64,000 nt of DNA from Acidisoma sp. L85 (GTDB lineage: Bacteria > Pseudomonadota > Alphaproteobacteria > Acetobacterales > Acetobacteraceae). Position numbers and translations under genes: made by a program. Positions 1-11,143 of the stretch are shown here, one piece after another. Position 1 is the first letter of the stretch, and every line of letters starts with the position of its first letter. Below the pieces are notes generated by a model that saw only the letters and a program-made list of their open reading frames with translations, searched no databases and was not told where the DNA came from. The stretch is from contig NZ_LMUQ01000073.1 in the NCBI RefSeq assembly GCF_009765865.1, positions 218,111 through 282,110 of the forward strand, written 5' to 3'.

Positions 1-550
1 TGATTTTGAGCGGATCGGAGAAATCGCGTGCGATGGACGCCTTGCCAAGCCAGCGCACGGGTGCGACCCCACCGCTCTGCGTGCTTACCAGGTCGCCGGG
101 GAGCAGAGCCTCAACCAGAACTTCTCCATCAGGCGTGGCGATCCGCGTCCCGGCCAGGAAACAGTTGGGAGTGCCGTCCTGGATATTCCACTGAGTATGG
201 CCGTCCTTGGGGTCGTCCTTAACCGCGGTGGAGATGAAGCTTAGAAATCCTTCGAGAAAGCCGTCCGTGCCGTTATTGGGCAGGAATAGGTGCAAGTTGC
301 CCTGCTGATCCTCACCGATCAAACCCTGCAGTTCCGGCACCAGGGCGGATGTGGTGACGCCGATGTAGTTCATCGTCGAGAGCGTCGTCGAACCTTGCGA
401 AACATCGAAGGCTTCTCTTAGCTGATCGCCAAGGATGTTCGGCGTGGCCCCATCACCGGTCAGCGTGACGCCACTCGCCGTGGGCACGGGGTTGTCGAGT
501 ATATACTGGCCGTTTTGGATAATTATATCGTATTCGAAATATGTTGTCAT
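1..550 (-). CDS. Hint-domain protein, N-terminal part (runs off the window)
   Basis: The reverse strand reads openly from an ATG at 550 to the window edge, giving 183 residues of a longer protein. Residues 1-125 are acidic and Gly/Thr/Asn-rich and match nothing I recognise. From Cys130 the sequence CFLAGTRIATPDGE, followed by LLPGDLV and PVRWLGKASI, is the typical start of the bacterial Hint_2 (hedgehog/intein) domain, with Cys130 as the usual nucleophile. No signal peptide is visible. Such proteins are common in Acetobacteraceae and related alphaproteobacteria and are usually thought to be exported, but their role is not established. The C-terminal half is outside the window, so its catalytic His and any repeats cannot be judged. 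Confidence 0.8.
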   Translation of the reverse strand, partial: MTTYFEYDIIIQNGQYILDNPVPTASGVTLTGDGATPNILGDQLREAFDVSQGSTTLSTMNYIGVTTSALVPELQGLIGEDQQGNLHLFLPNNGTDGFLEGFLSFISTAVKDDPKDGHTQWNIQDGTPNCFLAGTRIATPDGEVLVEALLPGDLVSTQSGGVAPVRWLGKASIARDFSDPLKI

Positions 551-817
551 GCGCTGATCCTGTCGCTCGCTATACGATGATGAGGCGGAAGTGATCCGGT
601 GGGCGGCTGGAGTCCGTTGCGAGAAGGCAATTAACGAAGCACTAAAGGCCCTAGCCTGTCGACCAAAAACGCATCAGCAACGATCCAAAATAATAGGCTA
701 GATTACAAAAACAGGGTTCTTCTGCGATGCGCCGCAATATCGCGAAAAAACCCCGCATGTGCGCAAGAACTCTCGTCTCTATCTCGTAGAAGAGACGCGG
801 CGCGAAGGATCGCCAAA

Positions 818-1615
818 CTATTTCGAGGGCGGAGTCTCGCGAACACCAGGCGCATTGCGACCATGCGCGAGTTCAGTGATCACGCCATGCAGCGTCCGCA
901 ATTCCTGCTCCGTCACCTCGCCGCGCTGGAACAGGTGCCGTAGGTTGCGCACCATGCCCGGCCGCTTCGGCACATTGCGCAGAAAGCCGCAGGCGTCGAG
1001 TTCGCGAATAAGGTGGCCGAGGAAATTCTCCAGCTCCCCCTTCGTCGCAACCTTCGTTTCATTCGTCATCAAAACGCGCGGCGGCGTCTCCTCGACCGCG
1101 CTCCACCATTCATAAGCCATCACCATGACGGCCTGAGCGAGGTTGAGCGACATGAAGGCGGGGTTCAGCGGGAAACGCACCAGCATATCCGCCATCGCCA
1201 TATCCTCGACATCGAGCCCGGCGCGCTCGGGCCCGAACAGGATGCCGCACCGCAAGTCGAGCGCCGCTGCCGTCCGCAGCTCGGCCGCGGCACCCCGCGC
1301 CGTCAGCACCGGCTTGACGATATGACGCGGCCGAGGACAGGTCGCCGCCACATGATGCAGGTCGGCCACCGCATCGGCTACCGTCTCATGCAGCGTCAAC
1401 TCGTCGAGAATGCGGTCGGCGCCGGAGGCCATGCGCCAGGCCTTCTCCTGCGGCCAGCCATCCCGAGGTGCCACCAGCCGCAAGTGAAACAGCCCGCCAT
1501 TGGCCATGGCCCGCGCGACGGCGCCCACATTATCCGCGAGCTGCGGCCGCACGAGGATGACGACCGGGCTATTGCCGATCGGCCCGATCTCCGCGCCCCG
1601 ATCGCGTCCCGTCAT
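818..1615 (-). CDS. trmJ: tRNA/rRNA 2'-O-methyltransferase, TrmJ-like (SPOUT)
   Basis: This 265-residue protein has the three SpoU/TrmH motifs: NVGAVARAM at 29-37, [11 protein letters not shown] at 124-134 and [15 protein letters not shown] at 149-163. These form the trefoil-knot SAM site. In its family TrmJ methylates the 2'-OH of nucleotide 32 in tRNA anticodon loops. The extra C-terminal helical region of about 95 residues fits TrmJ rather than TrmL. Its ATG overlaps the stop codon of cysS (ATGA), so the two are probably co-translated. The SPOUT methylase assignment is firm; the exact target is by family likeness. Confidence 0.85.
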   Translation of the reverse strand: MTGRDRGAEIGPIGNSPVVILVRPQLADNVGAVARAMANGGLFHLRLVAPRDGWPQEKAWRMASGADRILDELTLHETVADAVADLHHVAATCPRPRHIVKPVLTARGAAAELRTAAALDLRCGILFGPERAGLDVEDMAMADMLVRFPLNPAFMSLNLAQAVMVMAYEWWSAVEETPPRVLMTNETKVATKGELENFLGHLIRELDACGFLRNVPKRPGMVRNLRHLFQRGEVTEQELRTLHGVITELAHGRNAPGVRETPPSK

Positions 1616-2997
1616 GAGGCGGCGCCGCTCTCCACCCGCCGCCAGCTGGTGCCGGAGGCATTATCCTCCAGCGCGATTCCGCGGGCGAGCAACTCGGCGC
1701 GGATCGCATCCGCCCGCGCGAAATCCCGCGCCTTGCGGGCGGCGATCCGCTCGGCGATGGCCGCGGCGACGCCGGCATCTTCCTCATCGCCATGGAACCA
1801 CGCCTCTGGGCTGGCCTGCAGCAGGCCCAGCACCCGCCCGGCGGCATGCAGCCCGGCCGCCGCCTCGGCATCCCCCGCCATGGCTTGGTCCGCCAGCACA
1901 TGCAGCGCCGCGATGGCCGCCGGCGTATTGAGGTCGTCGCACAACGCCGCCATCAGCGGCCTCGGCACTTCGGCCGGCGTCTCCGCGAAGGCCGGCGCGT
2001 GGCGGGCGAGGGCGCGGTAAAACCGGTCGAGCTCCCGCCGCGCCTCGGCCAGCGCCGCCTCGGTGAAGTCGAGCGTGGCGCGGTAATGGGCGCGCAGCAG
2101 CAAAAACCGCACCGCCTCGCCCGGCGCGAGCGCCAGCACATCCCGCACCGTGCGGAAATTGCCGAGGCTCTTCGACATCTTCTCGCCGTCCACCAACAGC
2201 ATGCCGTTATGGACCCAGGTATGGGCGAAGCGGCTGCCGGGGAAGGCGCAGCAGCTCTGGGCCATCTCATTCTCGTGGTGCGGAAACAGCAGGTCGCTGC
2301 CGCCGCCATGCAGGTCGAAATCCTCGCCGAGATAGCGCCAGGACATCGCCGAGCATTCGATATGCCAGCCCGGCCTCCCCCGGCCCCAAGGGCTGTCCCA
2401 ACCCGGCAGCTCCGGCCCCTCTGGATTGGCCGGCGAGGGCTTCCACAGCACGAAGTCGCCCGGATCGCGCTTGAACGGTGCCACCTCGACGCGCGCCCCG
2501 GCCTGCATCTCCTCGGGCGAGCGGCCCGACAGGCGGCCATAATGCGGATCGCTCTCGACGGAGAACAGCACATGGCCCTCCGCCTCGTAGGCGTTCCCAT
2601 TGGCGATGAGCTTCTCGATGATGGCGATCATCTGCGGGATATTATCGGTCGCCCGCGGCTCCTCATTCGGCGGCAGGGCGCCGAGGGCGGCCATATCCGC
2701 ATGAAACTCGGCGGTGGTCCGGGCCGTAACCTCACCAATGGAGACCCCGAGCTCCGCCGCCCGCGCGTTGATCTTATCCTCCACGTCCGTGATGTTCCGG
2801 ACATAGACGACATGCGGGAACAGCACCCGCAGCAGCCGCGCCAGCACATCGAACACCACAACCGGCCGGGCATTCCCCAGATGCGCCCGGTCATAGACCG
2901 TGGGCCCGCAGACATAGAGCCCCACGCGCTGCGGGTTGATCGGCGCAAAGACCTCGCGCCTGCGGGTGAGGCTATTGTGGAGTGTCAGGGCATGCAT
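1612..2997 (-). CDS. cysS: cysteinyl-tRNA synthetase
   Basis: A class I aminoacyl-tRNA synthetase that charges tRNA-Cys in the cytoplasm. With the start at 2997 it is 461 residues, the usual length. The HIGH-type motif is HLGN at 39-42 and KMSKS is at 273-277. The zinc ligands expected from E. coli CysRS are present as Cys30, Cys215, His240 and Glu244. An upstream in-frame start would add 29 arginine- and serine-rich residues not seen in the family, so MHALTLHNS was chosen. It is transcribed ahead of trmJ, with which it overlaps by 4 nt. Confidence 0.96.
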   Translation of the reverse strand: MHALTLHNSLTRRREVFAPINPQRVGLYVCGPTVYDRAHLGNARPVVVFDVLARLLRVLFPHVVYVRNITDVEDKINARAAELGVSIGEVTARTTAEFHADMAALGALPPNEEPRATDNIPQMIAIIEKLIANGNAYEAEGHVLFSVESDPHYGRLSGRSPEEMQAGARVEVAPFKRDPGDFVLWKPSPANPEGPELPGWDSPWGRGRPGWHIECSAMSWRYLGEDFDLHGGGSDLLFPHHENEMAQSCCAFPGSRFAHTWVHNGMLLVDGEKMSKSLGNFRTVRDVLALAPGEAVRFLLLRAHYRATLDFTEAALAEARRELDRFYRALARHAPAFAETPAEVPRPLMAALCDDLNTPAAIAALHVLADQAMAGDAEAAAGLHAAGRVLGLLQASPEAWFHGDEEDAGVAAAIAERIAARKARDFARADAIRAELLARGIALEDNASGTSWRRVESGAAS

Positions 2998-3068
2998 GGT
3001 CCGGGCGTTGTGCCGGGAGCGGGCGGGGAGGGCAAGCGACGCTCGCACACAGCTCCGACGCCCCAAAC

Positions 3069-3731
3069 CTACCCCACCAACCACCCCGCCACCTCCGCCA
3101 CCTCTCCGAACCCCCGCACCGTCGCATCCGCCTCCGCCCCAACCTCTTCCGGCCCGTAACCCCAGCTCGCGAAGATCGTCGGCAGTCCCGCCGCCTTGCC
3201 CGCCGCCACGTCGTTATGGTGGTCGCCGATCATCACCGACCGGCCCATATCGCCCCCCGCCGCCGCCACGGTCAGCCGCACATGTCCCGGATCCGGCTTG
3301 CGCACCGCGAAGCTGTCGCCGCCGCCGACCGCCGCCAGGAAGGGCAGCACGCCCAGATGGGTCAGCAAAACCCGCGCCGGAGCCTCCGGCTTGTTGGTGC
3401 AGACCGCGAGGCGCCAGCCTGCCGCCCGCAATTCCCTCAGCGCCGCGAGCGCCCCCGGATAGAGCGCCGTCTCCGCTGTCGCATTCGCCGCATAGTCGGC
3501 GGCGCCGGCGGCGAGATCCGTCTCGGTCAGCACCAGCCCCCGCGCCGCATAGCCGCGCTGGAACAAGGGCGGGATCCCGTCCCCCACCATCCCGCGCGCC
3601 TGCTCAAGCGTCAGCGGCGCCGCGCCATGCCGGGCCAAGCTGCGATTAAGCGCCGAGGTCAGATCCGGCAGGCTATCGCTCAGCGTCCCATCCAGATCGA
3701 GGACCAGCAGGCGAGGGGGCAGGGCCGTCAT
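3069..3731 (-). CDS. gph: phosphoglycolate phosphatase (HAD family)
   Basis: This 220-residue HAD hydrolase has motif [10 protein letters not shown] at 12-20 (Asp12 nucleophile, Asp14 acid), a lysine in the CTNKPEAP segment and motif [11 protein letters not shown]. The helical cap between motifs I and II fits Gph, which dephosphorylates 2-phosphoglycolate to glycolate. The start at 3731 is preceded by GGAG at a good distance; longer in-frame starts run into glmU on the other strand. It is divergent from glmU across 75 bp that must hold both promoters. Glycolate oxidase genes glcDEF lie 42 kb away in the same window. HAD specificity is hard to read from sequence, so another phosphomonoester substrate is possible. 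Confidence 0.82.
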   Translation of the reverse strand: MTALPPRLLVLDLDGTLSDSLPDLTSALNRSLARHGAAPLTLEQARGMVGDGIPPLFQRGYAARGLVLTETDLAAGAADYAANATAETALYPGALAALRELRAAGWRLAVCTNKPEAPARVLLTHLGVLPFLAAVGGGDSFAVRKPDPGHVRLTVAAAGGDMGRSVMIGDHHNDVAAGKAAGLPTIFASWGYGPEEVGAEADATVRGFGEVAEVAGWLVG

Positions 3732-3806
3732 CGTGTTGCACTCCGAAACGAGAGTTGTTCGCCAAGCCTTTGACATGACGAGGCCGGGACCGCTACCGCT
3801 CGACTC

Positions 3807-5146
3807 ATGAGCGCCACCGCCGTCATCCTCGCCGCGGGTCTTGGCACCCGCATGAAATCCGCCCTGCCCAAAGCGATGCACCCCATCGCGGGCCGCCCGA
3901 TGCTCGCCCATCTGCTCGCCTCCGTCACCGCCGTTTTCGACAAGGTCGTGGTCGTGACAGGGCCAGAGATGGAAGCCGTGGCGCGCGCCGCGGCGCCGCA
4001 TGAGGTGGTGATCCAGTCGGACCGCCTCGGCACCGCCCATGCGGCACTCCACGCCGCGGCCCAGTTCGGGACCGGCGAGGTCGCCATTCTCTATGCCGAC
4101 AACCCGCTCATCACGCCGGAGACGCTGCGTCGCCTGAAGGAATCGCGGTCAGACAGCGGCGCCGGCCTGGCGCTGCTCGCCATGCGTCCGCCCGATCCTG
4201 GCCGCTATGGCCGCGTCATTCAGGACTCCAACGGTGATGTCACCGCGATCGTCGAATGGGCGGAGGCGAGCGAAACCGAACGCGCTGTTTCCCTCTGCAA
4301 TGCCGGGGTGTTCTGTGCCCCCGGCCCCGATCTCGCGCGCTGGCTGGCAGGCGTCAGCAACGCCAATGCAAAAGGCGAATACTACCTCACCGATGTCGTC
4401 GCCCTAGCAGTCGCCGAAGGCCGCCGCGTCGTCGCCGTCGAAGCCGATTACGGAGAACTGCGTGGCGTGAACTCCCGCGCCGAACTCGCCCAGGCGGAAG
4501 CCGCCGTGCAGTCCCGCCTGCGCCAGGCCGCCATGGCGGGCGGCGCGACACTCACCGCCCCCGACACCGTCTTCCTCTCCGCCGACACAGTGTTGGAGCC
4601 CGACGTCACAATCGGCCCCCACGTTGTTTTCGGTCCGGGCGTGACCGTGCGCTCCGGCGCCGAAATCCGCGCCTTCAGCCACCTCGAAGGATGCTTGGTC
4701 GCCGAGGGTGCCATCATCGGCCCTTATGCCCGGCTCCGCCCCGGCGCCGAGGTCGGCGAGCGGGCTCATGTCGGCAATTTCGTCGAACTCAAGGCCACGA
4801 AACTCGGGGCCGGCGCCAAGGCCAACCACCTCGCCTATCTCGGGGATGCCGAGATCGGAGCCGGTTCCAATATCGGTGCCGGCACCATCACCTGCAATTA
4901 CGACGGCTTCGCCAAGCATCGCACGGTCATCGGCGCCCGCAGTTTCGTCGGCTCCAACAGCACCATCGTCGCTCCGGTGACGCTCGGTCCCGGCAGCTTC
5001 ATCGCCGCCGGCAGCACCATCACCCGCGACGTTCCAGCCGATGGCCTCGCCTTCGGCCGCGCCCGTCAGTCGGTCAATGAAGGCGGCGCCACCGCCATTC
5101 GCGCGACCTGGATCAGGCCCGCCCCACCCGAGAAGGAGACGCGCTG

Positions 5147-5147
<1 letters not shown>
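3807..5147 (+). CDS. glmU: bifunctional UDP-GlcNAc pyrophosphorylase / GlcN-1-P acetyltransferase
   Basis: The 446-residue protein has the nucleotidyltransferase signature AAGLGTRMKS at 8-17, then a left-handed beta-helix of hexapeptide repeats from about residue 240 to the end. It catalyses the last two steps to UDP-N-acetylglucosamine, the precursor of peptidoglycan and lipid A. The C-terminal NYDGF and GSNS segments are conserved in the acetyltransferase active site. Its TGA stop shares one base with the ATG of glmS, giving a tight glmU-glmS operon for consecutive parts of the same pathway. Confidence 0.96.
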
Positions 5148-6976
<1,829 letters not shown>

Positions 6977-7062
6977 GACTGCCCCGCCGGTGGTTGCAGC
7001 CCACGGATCGCACTGCTAAAGCAGCGCCGCACCCGCGCGAGACCCGGCGGCGTCGCATCGGC

Positions 7063-7139
7063 CGGAGCGTAGCGCAGCCTGGTAGCGCATCAGTCTGGGG
7101 GACTGGGGGTCGTGGGTTCGAATCCCGCCGCTCCGACCA
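7063..7139 (+). tRNA. tRNA-Pro (anticodon GGG)
   Basis: A complete cloverleaf of 77 nt. The acceptor arms CGGAGCG and CGCTCCG pair fully, the discriminator is A and CCA is encoded. The D arm contains AGCGCAGCCTGGTAGCGC, the anticodon stem is TCAGT/ACTGG with loop CTGGGGG (anticodon GGG), and the T arm contains GGTTCGAATCC. It lies 86 bp after glmS on the same strand. I see no integrase or a duplicated 3' end nearby, so it does not look like a used attachment site. Confidence 0.97.
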
Positions 7140-7415
7140 AAAAATCAAAGCCTTACAGGCTGTCCAGTTCGCATAGTTCTTGGACGGTTTGCAGAACTGG
7201 AAGTGCAACCCGGCAACCTGGGAAGGCTTCTAGTCGGCCTTGAAAAAAGTTCGGAGCATCGCGTATCGCCCGAGATGCTCGTCGGGAGCCCTTGCGACCG
7301 CGCTCCATACTCCGTCTCAAGCTGACCTCATCACAGCCAACCATCCGGTGACCTGACACTGGGTGGGAAGTCGTTCCGTTCGCTTCTGGAACCGGGGCGC
7401 GAACGTCCGTGGCGC

Positions 7416-7589
7416 TCAGTGCGGTTCGCGCACATTGACGACAGCCTCCGCCACCACGCTGTTATAGGCCGGCGAGCCCGGCACCAGCGTGCCGAGCCGG
7501 TTCATCAACTCGAAATTCAGCCTCGCGGTCTCTTCGGAGTTATGGTCAGCATCCTCGTAGAACATGACCGCTGGGATTAGCTCGGCCAT
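7416..7589 (-). CDS. small hypothetical protein (57 aa)
   Basis: A short reading frame starting MAELIPAVMFYEDAD and ending VVNVREPH. The ATG at 7589 is chosen because GGAAGAGA lies just upstream, whereas the ATG 15 nt earlier has no ribosome site. It has no signal peptide or membrane segment and is acidic in its first half. I do not recognise a family. It stands alone between tRNA-Pro and the amino-acid permease. Confidence 0.5.
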   Translation of the reverse strand: MAELIPAVMFYEDADHNSEETARLNFELMNRLGTLVPGSPAYNSVVAEAVVNVREPH

Positions 7590-7806
7590 CGGTCTCTTCC
7601 GCATGACTTGAGCCTAATCAATGACACGCTTTCCGGAACAATAAAATGAGCCATTCGAAGGTCTGTTGTTGCAAACTCATGATGTCTGAGGCTGAATGTC
7701 ATTGTGCTGATCCGATAGCTCTTCCCGGCTTGCCGATACAGCATAGACCGTCAGCGCGCGGCTCGGTGATTGCTGGTCCGTAATCGGAAGAAGGATCTGG
7801 CCAGCA

Positions 7807-9225
7807 ATGAGCTCCGTCATGTCGTTCGGCGCGGCGCTGCTGCGTTGCAAGCCCGTGGGTGCGTTGGCCGACGAGGCGGATGCAGGACGCGGCGGTCATC
7901 TGGCGCGCTCGATGGGGCTGTTTCAGCTGGTGATGCTGGGCGTCGGCGCCACTGTCGGCACTGGTATCTTCGTCGCCTTGACGGCCGCGGTGCCGGAATC
8001 AGGGCCCGGCGTGATGATCTCTTTCGTCATCGCGGGCGTCACCGCCGCGTTGACCGCGCTGTGCTACGCCGAGCTTGCCTCGACCATTCCCGTGTCCGGC
8101 TCTTCGTATTCTTATGCTTATGCCACGCTCGGGGAATTTTTCGCCTTCATTGTCGGCGCCTGCCTGCTGCTTGAATACGCCGTGTCGGCCTCGGCGATCG
8201 CCGTGGGGTGGGGCCAATATCTGAATGAATTGCTGCGCGACGTGACGGGCCTGCAGATGCCCGCGTCGATCAGCCAGCCGCCCGGGGCAGGTGGTGTGTT
8301 CAATGTGCCGGCCGTCGTGCTGGTCGCGATCTGTACACTGCTGCTGCTGCGAGGAGCGCGTGAGTCCGCCACGGTGAACGCCGTTCTGGTGCTGGTGAAA
8401 CTCGGCGTGCTTTTGCTGTTCGTCGTGATCGCGCTGACGGCATTCAAGCCCCACAATCTGACGCCATTCACGCCGCATGGCTGGGTCGGCGTGGGCACCG
8501 CCGCCTCGACAATTTTCTTTTCCTATATCGGCATCGACGCCGTATCGACCGCCGGTGACGAGGTGAAGGATCCTGGCCGCACCTTGCCGCTGGGCATCAT
8601 CATATCGCTGGTCCTGGTGACCTGCATTTACTTCGCTGTCGCCTTCGCGGCGGTGGGCGCGCAGCCCTGGACCGAGTTCGCCGGACAGAACGCCGGCTTG
8701 GCAGTGATTTTGCGCAACGTCACCGGAGCGGCTTGGCCGTCGCTGCTATTCTCGGTGGGGGCGATCATCTCGATCTTCAGCGTGATGTTGGTGACCATGT
8801 ATGGACAGACGCGTATTCTCTTCACCATGAGCCGTGACGGGCTGCTCCCGAAGCTTTTCCAAACCCTCGATCCGAAGACACGGTCGCCAACAAACAACAC
8901 GCTGATCGTCGCGGGTTTCGTCGCGGCGCTTGCCGCGGTGGTACCGCTGGGTGTGCTCGTCAACCTGACGAGCATGGGCACGCTGGTGGCTTTCGGTGTT
9001 GTTTCGCTGGGTGTCATGATCTTGCGGCGCACCCGGCCCGACCTCAAGCGGGGATTCCGGGTGCCGCTTTATCCGCTCGTGCCGGTGGCGAGCGTGGGCT
9101 TCTGCCTCTATCTCGTGACCGAGCTGCCGAGGCAGACGCATCTGTTGTTCGTGCTCTGGGTGGTTGCGGCGCTGCTGTTGTATTTCGGTTATTCGTTCCG
9201 CAATTCAGAAATGTCGGCAAAGTAG
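7807..9225 (+). CDS. APC-superfamily amino-acid permease
   Basis: This 472-residue inner-membrane protein has about twelve hydrophobic segments. The first begins LVMLGVGATVGTGIFV, the glycine-rich TM1 signature of APC transporters, and is followed by the PVSGSSYSYAY stretch of TM3. It most resembles the cationic amino-acid/YfnA branch, which moves amino acids with protons. Substrate cannot be told from sequence. The next gene, a ChaA-like antiporter, starts 18 bp downstream on the same strand, so the two are likely co-transcribed. Confidence 0.85.
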   Translation: MSSVMSFGAALLRCKPVGALADEADAGRGGHLARSMGLFQLVMLGVGATVGTGIFVALTAAVPESGPGVMISFVIAGVTAALTALCYAELASTIPVSGSSYSYAYATLGEFFAFIVGACLLLEYAVSASAIAVGWGQYLNELLRDVTGLQMPASISQPPGAGGVFNVPAVVLVAICTLLLLRGARESATVNAVLVLVKLGVLLLFVVIALTAFKPHNLTPFTPHGWVGVGTAASTIFFSYIGIDAVSTAGDEVKDPGRTLPLGIIISLVLVTCIYFAVAFAAVGAQPWTEFAGQNAGLAVILRNVTGAAWPSLLFSVGAIISIFSVMLVTMYGQTRILFTMSRDGLLPKLFQTLDPKTRSPTNNTLIVAGFVAALAAVVPLGVLVNLTSMGTLVAFGVVSLGVMILRRTRPDLKRGFRVPLYPLVPVASVGFCLYLVTELPRQTHLLFVLWVVAALLLYFGYSFRNSEMSAK

Positions 9226-9243
9226 CTCCGGAAAGCATTTGGC

Positions 9244-10359
9244 ATGACCAGCCGTGCGATTTCGTCGTTCCTTCGCGATGAATGGTTTCTCGCGGTCAGC
9301 GCCGCAACCTGTCTAGCGTTTTACCTGTTCAGGGGCTCGATTTTCGCTGGACTGTCGAGCCCGCCCTATCTCGCGCTTGTTTTCATATGGCTCTTCGCCG
9401 TCATGGTCGGCACGGCGCTGTCTGTCGTCCGACAGGCCGACCACCTTGCGGCTCGGCTCGGCGAACCATATGGCACGCTGATCCTGACCCTCTCGATGAC
9501 GTTCATCGAAGTCACCAGCATCACGGCCGTGATGATGCATGGGGAGAACAACCCGACCCTTGCCCGTGATACGATGTTCGCCACCGTGATGATAATCCTC
9601 AATGGGTTGGTGGGCCTGTCGCTCCTGATCGGCGGCTGGCGGCATCGCGAACAGCAATACAATCTTCGGGGCGCCAATGCCTATCTCGGTGTAATCGTTC
9701 CATTGGTCGTGCTCAGCCTGATACTGCCGAATTTCACGCAGTCAACGCTGGGGCCGACGCTTTCCTTCCCGCAACGGATGTTTTTGGTGCTGGTTTCGGT
9801 TGGGCTCTACTGCACGTTCCTTGCGATGCAGATGGGCCAGCTGCGAGGCAATTTCGCGTCCGTCACCATGATCCCCGAGCCGTCGCGCGATGAGGCTGGC
9901 TCTCGGTCCAGCCTCCTACCGAGGGTCGTGTTGCTGGTTGTCTATCTTGTGCCGGTCGTATTCTTGAGCGAGAAACTGGCGCACCCGATCGATTACATTA
10001 TCGAGACACTGGACGCTCCCACAGTGCTGGGCGGCGTGATCGTGGCTGTCTTGGGATGCACGCCCGAGGCTCTCGGCGCCGTGCGCAGCGCGCTCGCCAA
10101 TGACGTGCAACGTTCCATCAATATTCTGCTCGGGGCAGTCCTATCGACCATCGGCATGACGATCCCCGCGATGTTACTCGTCAGCCATCTAGCAGGCCGG
10201 GACATGCTTCTCGGTCTGGGGCACACGGACACCGTGATGCTGTTGCTGACGCTCTTCGTGAGCGCGCTCACCTTTGCCAGCGGGCACAGCAACATCATCC
10301 AAGGCGCCGTGCATCTGATCATGTTCGCCGCATATCTGCTCCTCCTCGTTCAGAACTGA
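9244..10359 (+). CDS. chaA: ChaA-like calcium/sodium:proton antiporter
   Basis: A 371-residue membrane protein of the CaCA superfamily with two inverted halves. Each half carries an acidic repeat: GEPYGTLILTLSMTFIEVT around residue 75 and GCTPEALGAVRSALANDVQR around residue 280. These are the alpha repeats that bind the cation. The length and the GEPYGT motif fit ChaA, which exchanges Ca2+, Na+ or K+ for protons and helps at high pH or salt. It follows the permease by 18 bp. Confidence 0.86.
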   Translation: MTSRAISSFLRDEWFLAVSAATCLAFYLFRGSIFAGLSSPPYLALVFIWLFAVMVGTALSVVRQADHLAARLGEPYGTLILTLSMTFIEVTSITAVMMHGENNPTLARDTMFATVMIILNGLVGLSLLIGGWRHREQQYNLRGANAYLGVIVPLVVLSLILPNFTQSTLGPTLSFPQRMFLVLVSVGLYCTFLAMQMGQLRGNFASVTMIPEPSRDEAGSRSSLLPRVVLLVVYLVPVVFLSEKLAHPIDYIIETLDAPTVLGGVIVAVLGCTPEALGAVRSALANDVQRSINILLGAVLSTIGMTIPAMLLVSHLAGRDMLLGLGHTDTVMLLLTLFVSALTFASGHSNIIQGAVHLIMFAAYLLLLVQN

Positions 10360-10686
10360 GGCAGGCGCCGCCCGCCCTTTCCTCGTCGGTGTTTGGGACC
10401 TGGCGATTTCCCAGCCAAAGACATTCGGGCACCTGGTGCTTCTCGGGCGGCCGCTCCCGCCCAGGCATGTCCTGGCGGCATTGTGCACTGCACAAAAATC
10501 GCTTGCGGTCGGTCGCTGGTGCTGACAGTCTCGTTTCGGCACCGCGCCAGTCGCGTGGCGACGGCCCGTTTTCCGGGCACTCTCGGCGCTTCGAAGGCGC
10601 TGATTAAATTCTTAGGGCTTCAGATGGCAACCGGACCGGCCGGAAGCGACCGGCCTTTGACTGACACTGAGTCAGGTGGAGCGAGC
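10360..10686. other. intergenic stretch, no gene seen
   Basis: About 330 bp between the antiporter and a 70-codon gene. Long overlapping frames cross it, but none has a ribosome site or family likeness. Just before the next start, CTGAC-N5-GTCAG forms a small inverted repeat near 10660-10674. Nothing else stands out. Confidence 0.4.
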
Positions 10687-10899
10687 ATGGACGGCTACTA
10701 CGTAGAGGTTTGGCAATCCGACGGCGAGCAAGCCGAGGAGCACAGCACATTGCAGACCTTCGAGGGTGCGATGGACTGGATCATGTCGAGGAAGTTCGAC
10801 GACGCGGGTCTCAAGGGGCGCATCACGACGCGCGATCCGATCACTCTTGAACAGCAGAACGTGATCCAACGCTTCGGGGTGCAGATCGAAGCACACTGA
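10687..10899 (+). CDS. small hypothetical protein (70 aa)
   Basis: The start MDGYYVEVW is preceded by AGGTGGAG at the right spacing; a longer frame from 10624 lacks such a site. The protein is soluble and charged, with no signal or membrane segment. It ends in a region rich in Thr, Gln and Ile (residues 45-70). A strong perfect hairpin follows the stop codon and probably ends its transcript. I do not recognise a family. Confidence 0.6.
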   Translation: MDGYYVEVWQSDGEQAEEHSTLQTFEGAMDWIMSRKFDDAGLKGRITTRDPITLEQQNVIQRFGVQIEAH

Positions 10900-10916
10900 A
10901 GTCTTGAGAATGCTTA

Positions 10917-10946
10917 GATACGCGCCGCACAGACATGGCGCGTATC
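10917..10946 (+). terminator. 10-bp perfect stem-loop after small gene
   Basis: GATACGCGCC (10917-10926) pairs perfectly with GGCGCGTATC (10937-10946) around a 10-nt loop. It lies 17 bp after the 70-codon gene. The tract that follows, GTCTGCTTCT, is only moderately T-rich, so this may be a weak intrinsic terminator or an RNA-stabilising hairpin. Confidence 0.5.
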
Positions 10947-11143
10947 GTCTGCTTCTAAGAAGCTTCAGGCGATCCTCGGCTGGACTCCTTATTGGTCCCG
11001 CCCCAGCCGAGCCCGTGCTCCTCTCGGCCAACGTTGACAAGCACGGAAACCAGGCAGCCAATACCCGGCGAACGCGTGGAGCGGTTCGATCTGTGACGCG
11101 CCTCGGCTAGATCCGGAAAATGCTGCACCTGGGAGTACAGGAA

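Noticed and set aside
4404-4919. Long opposite-strand frames inside glmU and glmS
   Set aside because: High-GC coding genes leave open shadow frames; glmU and glmS are firmly identified on the plus strand.
7153-7359. 68-codon reverse frame after the tRNA
   Set aside because: No ribosome site, no family likeness, and composition typical of a non-coding stretch; no integrase signature next to the tRNA.
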